From the NCBI GenBank assembly GCA_001662425.1, contig BDDC01000914.1, positions 1 through 38,958 of the forward strand: a DNA stretch of 38,958 nt. Reading direction: 5' to 3'. This stretch comes from Chlamydomonas sphaeroides. Its lineage: Eukaryota > Chlorophyta > Chlorophyceae > Chlamydomonadales > Chlamydomonadaceae. This document shows positions 10,421-22,100 of the stretch, one piece after another. Under the pieces are notes generated by a model that saw nothing but the letters and a program-made list of their open reading frames with translations, was not told the origin of the DNA and ran no database searches. Each line of letters starts with the position of its first letter. Within the stretch, counting starts at the first letter, position 1. The position numbers were made by a program, and so were the translations under genes.

Positions 10421-11839
10421 GGCTGGCAGCGTCAGGAGGGCTAGGGGGGCGTAGGCTTACGAAGGCTAGGACAGCAGAGCAAGCGTAGGCAGGGGCCTGG
10501 TAGCGTAGGCCGGGGTCTGGAGAGGCTGGGCTAGGCGTAGGCTGGGACCTACGGAATTTATGTGACTGCCGGGGTCTAAGCAGGCCCCACGTGTGGACTG
10601 GGGCCAGGGGTGGCTAGGCACAGGCAGCTAGGGCGGCGCGGTAGGGCGGTGGGCAGGAAGCACGGCTGCGCGGCGGTGGCTGGCGGCTGCGAGCCGCGGC
10701 GTGGCTTGGCGGGTGCAGACAGCGAGGCGGACGTGGCCGGCCGGCGATGGGTGACAGGCTGCGGCCGCGCCTTGTAGCAGTATGCGAATGTGCAGCATTG
10801 ATGGTTTCGACTGCGGCCCCGAGCTGCGCGCCGTGCTCACGTCGGTGATGGTTTTGTGCGGGTATGCTCGTGGTTAGGTGCCGCGGTGATGGGTCGGCGG
10901 CGCCTCTTTGTAGTTGTGCCTTGGTCTTCGTGTTTTCGTGGATCTTGCTTCTATGCCCACATGCGCACCCCGCCGCTCCGGCGTAGGAGCGTTTCCGTGC
11001 AAGGGGCTCATGTCGCTGTGTAGTTGCGCCGGACCACATGAGCTGTTCGTGCTCGTTTGGGTCCCTAGGCCCGCTGCACGAAACCGCTGCGGGCCTGGCT
11101 TGCTGGCCTTGGTGTCGGGGCATGTGTGTATGTGTGCGTGTGTGCGCCTGTCCGGGACACCGCGGCGCGCAAGAAGCCGCGTGCTGCCTGCAACTTTGTA
11201 ATGTAGGAAGCCGGGTGATGACGGCAACGTTGTAATGCTGGAACGCGTCACCCCCAGTTGGGCCATGCCTGGGAGCGAACGTACCAACGGAAGCCCTGAG
11301 CTGTGAGCCCGTGTCGTGCGAGGAGGCCTCCCGGTTCGTGCCGTGTGCTGCCGGGGGTGCTTGGAGCTGAAGCGGATCTGCGGATGTGGCGTGGCTCCAG
11401 GCTGCAGGTGTGGGGCCGCACAGGCGCGCTCGTATGCGATGGCGCAACGCCACGGTGAGCGGGCTTTTTGTGGGCTAAGATTATGATAAACTAGAACGAA
11501 GTCACAAAAGGAGGAAAGATTGAATGGTTATACACCCGCGGTGAGCGGGCTGCACAGCAGAGCGCCGCCAAGACGTGGCCGCCAGCACGCTGCCTGCGCC
11601 CCGATCCCGGGGCCCATGAGGTCGCATGCCCGGGTGCCGTGTGAGCGGCTGTGACGCACGCCGCGATGCTCTGGGTCCCCCGACGAGCGCCATAGCCCAA
11701 AGCCCGACCAGGCCCCGCAGGCGACGGAACTCCACGCGGTGCACACACCAGATACAGCGAGAGCCATGCTGGTCTAATCGGTAGTGGTGTCAAAAGATAC
11801 CGGTACAGTGGGGGAGAGGGGGTTCAAAGCGCAAGAGCG
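10421..11839 (+). other. 3' UTR of the VHL-BFN gene and following intergenic DNA
   Basis: No exon is visible. 10421-10560 is a degenerate array of GTAGG/GCTAGG words. Two TGTAA signals lie close together at 11197-11201 and 11231-11235, giving a 3' UTR near 800 bases. Around 11470-11530 there is a short A/T-rich patch. The rest shows nothing I can name. Confidence 0.5.
11231..11235 (+). terminator. polyadenylation signal TGTAA (VHL-BFN gene)
   Basis: This is the second of two TGTAA pentamers 34 bases apart (the other is 11197-11201), about 810 bases beyond the VHL-BFN stop. Either could be used. Confidence 0.5.
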
Positions 11840-12590
11840 ATGCAGTACGGGCCTGCAGGCTCACGTATGCCGCTGCCAGGCAAGCCGCGCCCCAGGCAAC
11901 AGGTGCGGCTAATCATCTTTGTGCCAGGCTGGGCGAGAAGCAATGCCACCAGACCCAGGAGTGAAAGTGGCTCACACCTCGCTTACAGCGGCGGCGGCAT
12001 GGCAGCGAGGCAGGGGCAGGGTGCCTGACGACGACTACACGGTCGTGACGAGGGAATACGAGCTGGCTGTGATAAAGCTCATGTGGGCGAGCTACGGCGA
12101 CCCCGGGGGCGGTGCGGTCGCTGCCGTCCGAAGCGGGAGGTCCTCCTGGTACTACGTGGCGCCGTTCTGCAGGCCGCACTACCTGCACGCCCGCCGCCAC
12201 TGCCTGGCCGTCTGCTCAACCCCGACTGCGCCACGCTCGACGGGCCGTCGGCGGCGCGGCCGCTGGTCGGCACCCCAGCCTCTGCGGACACTTGGGGGCA
12301 CCAAAGCCTGACCAACTATTCCGAACGGCCACAGCATCCGACGTGTTGGGGGCTACAACGGAAGCGAACATGCGTGTGCAAGAGCCTGGCAGGGGCCGGC
12401 AGCACCGGGGTTGTGCCTGCACAAGCCACGACCCACCGGCACGCCGCCGGCGGGCACGCCGCGGCGCCAGGGCTCCACGATGCGCCTATAGGACGCAGTA
12501 AGCAGCGCAGGCGCCGCGCTGCAACTGAAGTTGGGGGATGGGTCGCTCCCTTCAGACACGTGCCTCTAGGTCTCAACGATTGCTGGTAGC
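11840..12590 (+). other. unrecognised coding-like stretch, possibly a small gene or gene fragment
   Basis: I do not recognise a family. An ATG at 11840 opens 21 codons that end at a good donor (CAG/GTGCGG at 11902). Further on, one frame reads VPDDDYTVVTREYELAVIKL from about 12021. A third stretch after the acceptor at 12167-12175 reads PGRLLNPDCATLDGPSAARP. Each looks like real protein, but the phases I tried do not join all three, and I see no TGTAA downstream. It may be a decayed gene, an alternative upstream exon set, or chance. Confidence 0.2.
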
Positions 12591-12913
12591 ATAGAACGTG
12601 AATGTGTCTGTGCGGTGGTGTGGGAAACGGGAGCTGATGTGCTCTGGCGACGGAGCTAAATCTCGCCGACGATGATTTGCATCATTCGCGATTTGCAAAG
12701 ACGCTGCACCCACTCGTGCAGAGCCTGTCAAAGCCCACGTCGCAGCACGCTATACATCACCGCTGCCGCAGAGCAGTGAGCCGCCCTTCCCTAGCTCAAT
12801 TTGATACAAGCCCGCACGCCGCTTTTCTGCAGCAAGCAGCAAGGCCCCGCCCCACGAAGCCTGTCGCAGTCTGTGGGAACTGTTCTGAATTGAAGCGCTG
12901 GAGCTGCGCTCAG

Positions 12914-13126
12914 GTGCGGCCTCCAGCCCCCAACCGCTGTGGCGACCCTTGTCATTCGGTCGCTGGCCGCCGAGCGTCTTGCAGAGGCTAAGCCATGATT
13001 GCGTTCTATCTAGAACCTGAACGCCAGGGGGCGTTTCTCGCGCTCCAAAAATTGCAATCGGGCGGCCCCCGAGCCTACAAATAGCTTGGTTTCCCCTTTT
13101 GCCCTTGACTCTCTTTTCCCTTTCAG
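12914..13126 (+). other. probable 5' UTR intron of the RRM-protein gene
   Basis: CAG/GTGCGGCC at 12911-12920 is a standard algal donor. The acceptor at 13126 (CTTTCAG after a long C/T run from 13090) is one of the best pyrimidine tracts in the window. No ATG lies in frame between 13127 and 13252, so this intron would interrupt untranslated leader, which then continues to the ATG at 13252. Confidence 0.5.
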
Positions 13127-13251
13127 ACACATACGACGCTTACATAGTCGTGGATGAGACGCAGCTAACACCTGCGCATCGACACCCTCTGCCGACTCTC
13201 GCGGTTCAATCGCCCGCAACGTCCGGCAACCTGGTCGAGCCGCTGTATAAC

Positions 13252-15717
13252 ATGGATAAGGAGACCATGGAGCTTACACCAAGCATGGTGTCCGCTGACG
13301 GCGAGCAGCCCCGCAAGCTGGCGATATTGGGACTCCCTTGGGAGACCTCGTGAGTCTTCGCCGCGTCCAGTCGGGACAGCGCCCTTGATGACAACATGCA
13401 AAGCACGCTGCCAGAGCCGGAGGTCATGCGCTGACCGTGCGCGCGGGTCGTCCAAAAATAAATATCTCGGGTCGGTCGGTCGCCTTTTTGTTTACCTTGC
13501 GCACGCTTGCCCTTCTGCCCACAGCGAGGAGACCCTCAAGATGTACTTCTCGCAGTTCGGCACGCTGGAGTGCGCCGAGGTCATGAAGGACCGCTACACC
13601 GGCAAGAGCCGGGGATTCGGCTTCGTGACGTTCCTCGAGGCCTCTTCTGCGACTCGCGCTCTGACAGTAGAGCACACGATCGACGGGCGGCGATGCGAGG
13701 CCAAAGTGGCTCTGCCCAAGGTGCGGACTTGGCGTTCCGGGCGCGCCGACAGCGACGGTTAAGAAAGCCTTGCTCGGCTTGTTCGCGCTCGCTTGCTGTT
13801 CATCTTGGTTGCACTGCATCTCATTCATGCATGCTCTCTGCTGCCTCGCAGGGTGAGCCGTCGCCGCCGCGCACGACACGCATCTTCGTCGCCCGCATCC
13901 CTCCCTCCGTCACGGAGGCCCAGTTCCGCCAGTACTTCGAGGGCTTCGGCAAGTTGCAGGACGCTTACATGCCAAAGGACCACTCCAAACAGGGGTACCG
14001 CGGCATCGGGTTTGTGACGTTTGCGTCGGCGGACTCGGTCGAGAAGGTCATGGCCGTCAAGCACTGGATGAACGGCCATGAGATCGCCATCGACCGCGCC
14101 ACCCCCAAGGAGGAGCCCACCGCGCTTAAGAACCTCTTCGCTGCGCGGTTACCGATGGGCCCCGGGCAGCGCCGGTCATTCGACAACGGTAAGCCGGAAC
14201 GACGGCCGGTACCTGAGGTTGCTGGGCTCTGCTACCAACCGGTTGGTTTCCCTTCACTAAACACGCCACCCTGCAAAACTGTTTTGTCCGTCCACAGGAT
14301 CCGGCATCATCGGGCCCCCCATGGCCGGCTTCAGCATGGGCAGCAACCTCATCGGCCCCGGCTCCATCGACGCGGCGTTCGGCAACCTGCGCTCGCTGAG
14401 CGAGGAGCGCGACATGGGCATGATGGGGCGCGGGGGCATGGACCTGATGGACCTCAACCCCACCTCCCTCACTACGAGCGCCTCGCTCATGGGCAACGGC
14501 AACGGTAGGTGCTCGGCGCCCGAAGAAGTGACGCTCATCTGGCCTGCCGCAGCGCGCTGCCGCCAGTCTCTCGTTCTTCGTTCGCGCGCTGGCTGACTCG
14601 CTGCACCGATACCGCCACGCAGGCCTGTCTCAGGGCATTAACCCCGCCCTGCGCGCTGCTACCAGCCAGGCCCTGGGCCTGAACCTGGGGCTCAGCCTCA
14701 ACAGCGCGAGCAGCAGTGCCGCCGCCGCGGCCGCCGCCACTACCGCCGCGCTGCAGACGCTCGCTAAGAGCGCCACGCTGAGCGAGAACGTGAGCGGCGT
14801 GAACGCCCACATGACTGCGCTCGGCGGCAGCGGCCTGAACGGCCTCAGCGGCATGCCGCCCATGGTCAGCCTGGGCGCCGCCGCGGACCTTGCCGCCGCC
14901 ACCAGCCTGCTGTCCAACGGCCTCCCGAAGAGCAGCGGGCTGAGCGGCATTAGCGGGCAGACGATGCTGCAGGAACTCAACCAGCTGGGGGCGGCTGCGG
15001 CGGTGCAGCAGATGATGGCGGCGGCTTCGGGCCGGCGGTCGCTGGACTCCACGCTCAAGCGCATGGAGAACCCCGCCATCGCCAACGCCAGGTGAGATGG
15101 GGTGCTGTGTCAAGTGGCGCTCAGGAGTCATGCTTCGGCCATATGAGCAGCAGTCCGTGCCTGCGCTGGAGCTCTCCTCGTCATTCGTGCTGACGCGCCT
15201 CTCTGCCACTGCTCTCTGCTCCCCTCTCAGGGCCGGCCCGCGCATCTTCATCGGCAAGCTGACCAAGGACACGAGCGAGGCGGACGTCAAGGACTACTTC
15301 ATGCGCTTCGGCTACGTCATGGACGTCTACCTGCCTAAGGCCAAGGAAAACAAGGCCGAGCACCGCGGCTTTGGCTTCGTCACGTTCGAGACGGACGCCG
15401 CCATCCAGCGCGTCGTGAGCCACGGCCAGCACCGGCTCAAGGGCTCGACCATCGCCATCGACATCGCCATGCCCAAGGTAGGGAGGGGTCCAATCACGAC
15501 CATCTGCAGCGGGATTGTCGTTGTATGCCTTTGAAGCGCACACGTCACGCTCCTCTGTGTCCCTGCTTGCGCGCGCTAACTCTCATCTGTGCTTTGCCTG
15601 TGCCGTCTCCGTCAGGTGGAGGATGGCGAGATGAGCCTGGACGGCGGCCTCGACTCGCCCGCTGGCGCGCTTCCGGGCTTCGGCGCGCTGCCCAACATGC
15701 TGGTGCAGCGCATGTAA
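13252..15717 (+). CDS. RNA-binding protein with three RRM domains (hnRNP/Musashi/TDP-like)
   Basis: Seven exons give 551 residues: 13252-13349, 13525-13720, 13852-14188, 14298-14504, 14623-15091, 15231-15477, 15616-15717. All are in phase. RRM1 spans about residues 22-95 (RNP2 LAILGL, RNP1 SRGFGFVTF). RRM2 spans about 105-180 (IFVARI, YRGIGFVTF). RRM3 spans about 439-518 (IFIGKL, HRGFGFVTF). A linker of about 260 residues between RRM2 and RRM3 is rich in Gly, Met, Leu, Ala and Ser, with an octa-Ala run, and looks disordered. The RRMs resemble the hnRNP A/B, Musashi and TDP-43 type: conserved aromatics in RNP1 and a TxAxxxAxPK-like edge (IDIAMPK, IDRATPK). Likely roles are mRNA binding, stability or translation, in nucleus or cytoplasm. 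The domain number recalls the three-RRM subunit of the Chlamydomonas circadian factor CHLAMY1, but I cannot claim orthology. The start MDKETMEL is the first ATG after the leader intron. Confidence 0.88.
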
Positions 15718-18140
15718 GCGCGCACCGCAGGGGATGCAGGAGGCCGCGGATTGGGGGGAGGGACAGTACCGCGAGCGCCGTGCTGCAGCCCGGCCCCGCA
15801 AGGGGCCCGGCCGCGGTGCTGGTGCGAGGCCCTGCGATAAGCTTGGTCCTTGAGTGCGGCCGCCTGTGTGGGCTTTTGTAGTGGACACGAGGGGCGTTTC
15901 GCCTGAGAGGCCTGCGAAGACGTCAGGGGCTTGAGCGAGATTTTGTGTCGGGGCCGGCTATTAGCAGGCTGCTCTGCCTTCGAGTGCAAGTCCGACATTG
16001 GTCGAGTTCGCAGAGCTGGTCGTGTGCTGGCATGTACTGCCGAGGAACCGTGCATGCCGCACCGTGGTTGTTCCGTGCGGCCTGCGCCGCTCTGAGGACA
16101 CGGTGGTGTGCTGAGGGCAGCCACTGCTGCGAGCGGCGACGCTGCGTGGGGGCGGTCCCGAGGGCTCGCTAGGAGGGGCGAGGCGCGAAGTAAGCAGAGA
16201 GAATACGCGCTCGAGGATCACATGGAGAGGTTGGTAGGCCACTGATGAGAGGCCTTCGGTGGGGCGCGCGCCTGAGCGCGCGTGCGAGGGCCACGAGGCT
16301 TGGGTTCTTGTGCCTTCGGTTTTGCTCAAGAGGGTTTGGAGCAAGAAGTTATGCATGCCCTTGCATGACGAGGGTTGCTGTGGCCGCTGGTGTGGTGTGC
16401 CGCCGCTGCTTTGGCGGGCGGTTGTGGGGCTGGATTGCGACTGTGTCCCCGTGACGCGAGTTTTCTGCTGCGTGCATTTTAGTACGTACCGTGTGTTCGG
16501 GCTCGTGTGTGCTCTTCACCGGCCGGGTCCGTGGCGCTGAGCTAACTCTCGGACGCTGTCCACTTGGCTGCTGGAAGCGGCGTGGCTCGTGGCAGCGAAG
16601 CTGACTGCCAGTAGCCAGGAGTGCCCGTGGCGAGTTGGGAGGTGGCTGCTGCGGATGCGAAGCAGGAGCGAGAGGCGAGGCTAGGTGATCGCGTGTGCGA
16701 CCAGCGCAGCGGGTCGCGGCGCGTAGGAGACTCGAGCCGAGCAGGCGGGCGCTCTCGCATTTCGGTGTGTCGTCCTCCGCGTAAGTGGAGGCGGCCCCGG
16801 CTTGGGAGGCAATGGAGGAGAGGGTTGATGGAGGCTCGGCGGGGGACTTCTTGCCGCGCCCCCATCCCATTCTTGTGCTTTTGCGTGGTCCTTTTGGTTT
16901 GGTGTGAGCGGGTTGTTGGAGAGACGTATGACGGGGCCGGCCGCTGCGGCGCGTGTGCCAAAAAAGGGGTGGCGCCGTCACGGCGCCGCCGCCCCGGCCT
17001 CTGCCTGGCGCGTGGCGTTTGCTGCTGCTGCTGTCGGGTGTCGGGGTGTGGCTCTTCGTTGCGGATGGGGCTCGATGTGGTTCGGAGAGCGCCGGTTGAG
17101 CACGGGGGGCATGCGCTAACACACGCAAGAGCTAGCTGTGTTTGTGTGCGCTCGCTAGCGGCTCCACCGCCGGTCGCGCAACACACCGTTGCATGCGAGT
17201 GTGCCGTGAGTCCGTGCTTTGGCCGGGGTCTAACACTGGATTGCCACAGCTATCTGGTGCAGAGCGGAGCGGGACCAGGCGAGATTCGGGCTGAGGTCTG
17301 TGATGCTTGCAGGCTTGTGGTATGGGAGTGGCCTGGCGGGACTCAGCGGCCGCGCGCTCGCCGCCGATATGAGGTGGCTGCGGGCGGCGCTGGCGCCAGG
17401 GCCCTGCAAGAGTTTTGCCGAGGGCAGCCGTGGGTGGGACGCGGTCGTTGTCGGCAGTGCTAGTACACGGAAGTGCAGTGCTAGCGCCCGGTGTGGTTGT
17501 GGGCGGTGTGGGTGATGTGTGTCTGTGCGTGGGGAGGTTTGCGTACGGCATGAGGATGATGCGCGTGTGACTGCCGCCTAGGCGAGCGAGGGTCGCGCGT
17601 GTGGTGCGGCGGTGCCGCGCCCCGCGTGGACGCGCTGTGCCGTTAACGGCGGGTGGCCGCGGTTGCGGCTGGGCTGGCAGCTCGCATGCAGAGGCACGGT
17701 GCCAAATAATGCCCGGCTCCTAGTAGCCCGGGCGGCCCGTGCCGTTTGATGTGGTGGTCGTGGTCGTTTTCGTGCTGGTTGTTGGAATTCTTTCTCCGGC
17801 AGAGCGATCTCCGGGAGAGCCGATGCGTGTACCGTGAAACACAGAGGGCGTGGCTGGTCGGACGAGGGAAGAGCGAGGTTTTGAGCACGTTGGAGAGAGT
17901 GAGCAAGAGGCCCCCCATCGACAGTCCCGCAGGGGGATGGGGGGCAGTTACCCGAGGTTGTTGTCGCCCGCCCTTGTTAATAGTGCCGTTGTTGTGATGG
18001 TGGTCCTACCCGTATTGTTTTGCACGGGCTTGCGCCACGGCTCAGCAGAGCCTCGGACGCGCGCGCGGAGCAGGGTCCCTTTCGCTGTGACCCACCTGTG
18101 TAACCCAGTGCTGCAATGCAGGCCCTTGCCCGCCTACTGA
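15718..18140 (+). other. very long GU-rich 3' UTR of the RRM gene (or UTR plus unannotated DNA)
   Basis: I find no exon and no TGTAA until 18099-18103, which would make a 3' UTR of nearly 2.4 kb. The strand is rich in G and T throughout, with TG-rich patches at 17137-17155 and 17491-17532. A different, non-consensus poly(A) site could end the transcript earlier. Confidence 0.45.
18099..18103 (+). terminator. polyadenylation signal TGTAA (RRM gene)
   Basis: This is the first TGTAA on the plus strand after the RRM stop at 15717. Its distance (2.38 kb) is unusual, so it may not be the only site used. Confidence 0.4.
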
Positions 18141-19103
18141 ATCTCTTGTCGCCAGAGTGTCCTTCCGCCACAAGACGGTCAGCAGGAGTCTCACAGCAGC
18201 AGCGGGCGCGACAGCGCTGACCTCCAACGCGGTAGAATCCATGCGTGCAAGGCTTCAAGATTAGGCGCCGCCGCTCTCGCAGTGGTTTCGAATGACGTAC
18301 GTCGCGGGCTGCCGGGTGCACGCATCGCGCCAAGGCAACCGAGTCAAGATTGTGATCAAAGGTGTCAGGGCTGGTAGGAAAGCGGCAGGAACCAGGAGAA
18401 CAGACGTTGGGCGACTCGCAGCCGGGGTCACTGCACTTGAGGGCAGGGTGCAGCAGCCTGCAGAGGTTGCTGCCGCTCTGGATGCTCGTGGATGCTATAG
18501 CAGGGGAGGCAAGTGACATGGGCACGCACGGCTTGAGGCGCAACACGCCGAAATGAACATGCCTCTCAACCCACAAAGACCCTCCTCGACCGTCCTCGAC
18601 CCTACGGGCCCGTGCTCAGATCGTTTGGCACGTACGCCGGCGTACACGGGCGTACCCCCATGGTACCGCCACGCACTTTGAGCAGCGAGCCGCAGTACCA
18701 GCGTCGGTGAGTTGCAGCAAAAGACGGCACAGGACGGCACGGGCGGCTCTGCAAAGCGACACGTTCTTCTTGTGAGTTTCGCAGCTGGGTTGCGAGCCGA
18801 CGCAGGCAGCTGTGCATAACTATTGGATATTCATAGCAATTGCAGTTGTCGAGCTCCGCGAGAGGGCCTGAGCTTTCGACGTACGGGTTTTGCCGTTGCG
18901 TAAGTGGGGATTGAGGCCAGCCGCTCGGTGTGGCCTACGCAAAAACACACAATTCAAGTCAATGATTGTTTCGCACCTCGCATATACAAGCGTGCAGTCG
19001 CTGTTGACCGGAAACTGCGGAAGGCGCGACGTCAGCTCTCGCCAGCGTCTGGGCGGCCTTCCATCATACCGTGATACATATCCGACTCGCCTAGGGCTGA
19101 AGG
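18141..19103. other. intergenic DNA and 5' region of the truncated haemoglobin gene
   Basis: No exon is supported. The stretch holds a perfect 14-base palindrome at 18632-18645 within a run of GTAC words, and lower GC around 18810-18990. The promoter and leader of the haemoglobin gene must lie at its right end. I see no obvious TATA box. Confidence 0.5.
18632..18645. repeat. 14-base perfect palindrome GTACGCCGGCGTAC
   Basis: GTACGCCGGCGTAC reads the same on both strands. More CGTAC words follow at 18641 and 18651. Similar GTACG-rich inverted words occur in the DUF262-HNH gene at 38038 and 38588. Confidence 0.7.
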
Positions 19104-22100
19104 ATGGGCAACAACTGCACCACCGCGCACGCGGCCGATGCCGTGGCCCACCTGGTCACAGCGGTGAGCGGTGCCGGACCACACCACGGCCGCCTTGCAG
19201 CGGGGGAGCGGTTGATGGGCGGCCCGTGGGTGGCTCGAAGGGCGCATGGGTCGCTCACGGCGCACAGGGCTCCATAGGCAGCCCAACGCAGCCCGCAGCC
19301 GAGAAGCCTCCCAACCCTACAGGCTGGCCGTGGCTGAAAAGCCATGTCACGCCTCGCTGGGGCTTGCGCGCTGCTGCTGCTCCCGCAGGAGGAGATCCAA
19401 GAGGCCGTCCGCAGCATTGAGGAGTGGCAGCGGGCGCAGGCCAACATAGCGAAGACCGGCGGAGTAGGCGGAGTTGGCCAGGTGCGCCCCCCCCCCGCCC
19501 AGGAGCACCGCGAAATCCAGCTCGGGCCCCGGATCCTGCTGCTCGCCTCGTACTCCGTACGACACCTGTCGCTGCGCAGCCGTGCTCAAGCCGGCGAGGG
19601 TGTCACCTGCCTAACATTTCTTCTGCATGTGCCTGCTTCGACCGCTTCTCAGTGCAGCTACTCTTGTCCCACTCTTAGCCTGCTGCGCCCTGCGCTGGCG
19701 CCGCCGCAGGGCAACTCGGGGCCGCTGCTGCAGCGCGTGGGTGGGCCCGACGTGGTCAAGAAGGTGGTCGAGGTGAGCACGTCTCGCTTTCGGGGGGCAC
19801 ACGTACGGCAAGCCGAGCACGCACGGCGGCCATCGCGGCATGCAGCGGTGGGCGCGGGGCGGTGCTGCGCGGGCAGACGAAGCTGGTCAATATGGTGGCG
19901 TATCAAATGATTAAAGAATGAGTCAGCAATCTCCGGACTAGAGACGTAGCCCGAAAGGCTGAAGCAACCCTCCTAGCCCATTCACGTGACTGCCACCGTC
20001 GCCGCCGCGATGGGTTACAAAGTCGTCGTGGCGTAGGCACCGGCAGACTTCCCTGCACTACGTCGATCCTATGCTATCAGTCCGGAACAGTCCCCAGGTT
20101 GCGCGCCGAGCCGAGCCCGCGAGCCGGCATGCACCCAGCCCTCCGCGCAGGCCGCGTGACTGGCATGACCCCGCTGTGCTGTGCACCGCGCTGCCCCGTC
20201 CATGTGCGTGCAGCTCTTCTACCGCAAGCTGTATGCGGACCCGCGGCTCATCCTCTTCCTGCACGACCAAGACGTAGTGCACCTGCGCGCCAAGCAATCG
20301 GCCTTCGTGTCATGGTGCGACCGCCCGCCCACCCTGCCTCCCTCCCATGCTTCACCTTGCTTTCGCATCATGTGCGCACCACATCCGACACGCATACACG
20401 CATGCCGCGCGCCAGGGTGTAATGTAACCCGAGACTTCGGGGGCCATGGGATGCCAGCCGCCGGCGAAGAAGCTTACGCGCCGCTGTCTATGTTCAGCAC
20501 AGCGTCCAACCCCGGACGATGTTGCCTGCGTCTCACTTGCCGGTAAAAGGGCCCCTGAGTACATCTTCAGCCCCTCAGACACGGACGCGCAGTTGCCGGC
20601 GCCACGCTCATGCACGCCCCGTGCTCGCTGTGTGGGCGTGCAGGCTGTTCGGGCCGCCCAACATGCCCTACGTCGGCCGCAGCGTCCGCATCGCGCATCT
20701 GCGCATCATCAAGCAGCGCGGCTACAGCCCCGAAGACTTTGACCTGGGTGCGGCCGGGGGTCGGACCTCGAGCAACCATCTGCTGCCTGCGAGTGTGGCA
20801 GCCGGGGGATGGCTGGGGAATGCCCGGGCGCTGCGCTTTGACGCCACGGCAACGCGGCGGCGCGGGGGGCCGTGAGGCCCTGCGCACCGTGTGACTTTGC
20901 CCCAAGGAGCGGCGGTGTAAATAGCAGGCCCCCGTGTTAACCTGGCACCCACATAACTGGTATCCTGCAAGGCGAGGTTCCGCCGTGGGCCCGGACCGGT
21001 TGCGCTAGCGGGAAGTACCCCGGCGCCCGGCCTGCTGTGAACCGCCGCCGTTGGCCCTACCTGTCGCCAACAGGCATGCAGTACTTCCAGCAGGCCATGG
21101 CGGAGCTGGGCGCGCCCGAGGTGGGCGGCATGGCGGCTGCAGCCCATCCGGGGGCCTTGATGCCACGCTGCATGGCCCGCGGCAGGGCTGAACACCTGTT
21201 AGGTGTCTGCAATCCTTGGGGCCTGCCATTGCGCTCCAGGGTTGCTTTGGAATTGCACGTCCGCGGGGCATCTCAGCAGACGTGAAGCCCTGGTGGTGCA
21301 GCTCCGGCGCGTTGCGCCGCTGCGGCCATCCCGCCTGCCGGCTTGTCTCGGGTTGCGCCGTGCTGACGTGGCTGGCATTTTGCGTCCTTCGCTTGTGTGG
21401 CTCCCAGCCCATCCAGGCCGAGGTGATGCGGCGCATGATGCCCTTCAAGTCGGCCTTCTTCACGCCCAGCCCCCAGGTGCGGCAGCTGCTGCGCGGCCGT
21501 GGCCCCCGCCTCCCCGGCCTGCAAGCACAGCAGCACAGCGCATGCAGGGCCCGTGCCCTCCATGACCTCAAGACCCACCAGCACCCCAGCGGCTCTGGTC
21601 TGCAGCACCCCAGGACGGGCCTCACCCCAGGACGGGCCTCACCCCAGGACGGGCCTCACGCCAGGACCTCCAGTCCCCAGGGTCCCAGTGCCTCAGGCCC
21701 CGTGTGCCCCAGCGCCCAGCGGACGGGCTGGTCCCACCTGCCGCGTAGCGCGTCCGCGCCGCTGGGCCGCGTCTCGCATCCGGTGCTCGGCTCCCGTTGG
21801 ATGGATGCCCTGACAAGGACCGGCGCCCCGCGCCTTCCCACAGGACGAAGCGGAGGTGGCGCGCTGGGCGATCGAGGAGCGCGCCGCAGCGCAGTCGAGG
21901 CACGACCTCCTGCTGCACGCGCCCTCGAGCAAGGCCGCTGCCGCCGCGGCGGGCGCCCAGCCCGCAGCGGATGCGCACGCACCGGTGCCCGCGGCCGCCG
22001 CCGCCGCGGACAGCGCGCGCGTGGTGTCTGCCCGCGTCTCGCAGTGTCCCTTCAGCGGCGCCCGCCTGTCAAGGCCAGCCAGTGGCATGCCTGCTGCCGC

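Noticed and set aside
8925..10454. 509-codon plus-strand open frame
   Set aside because: It overlaps the BFN exons in another frame with Arg/Pro-rich nonsense sequence. The BFN exons in the correct frame carry the conserved blocks.
11760..11830. Possible tRNA (GGTCTAATCGG..., GGGGGTTCAAAG)
   Set aside because: There is a T-loop-like GTTCAAA, but no acceptor or anticodon stems pair and the D-arm does not fit.
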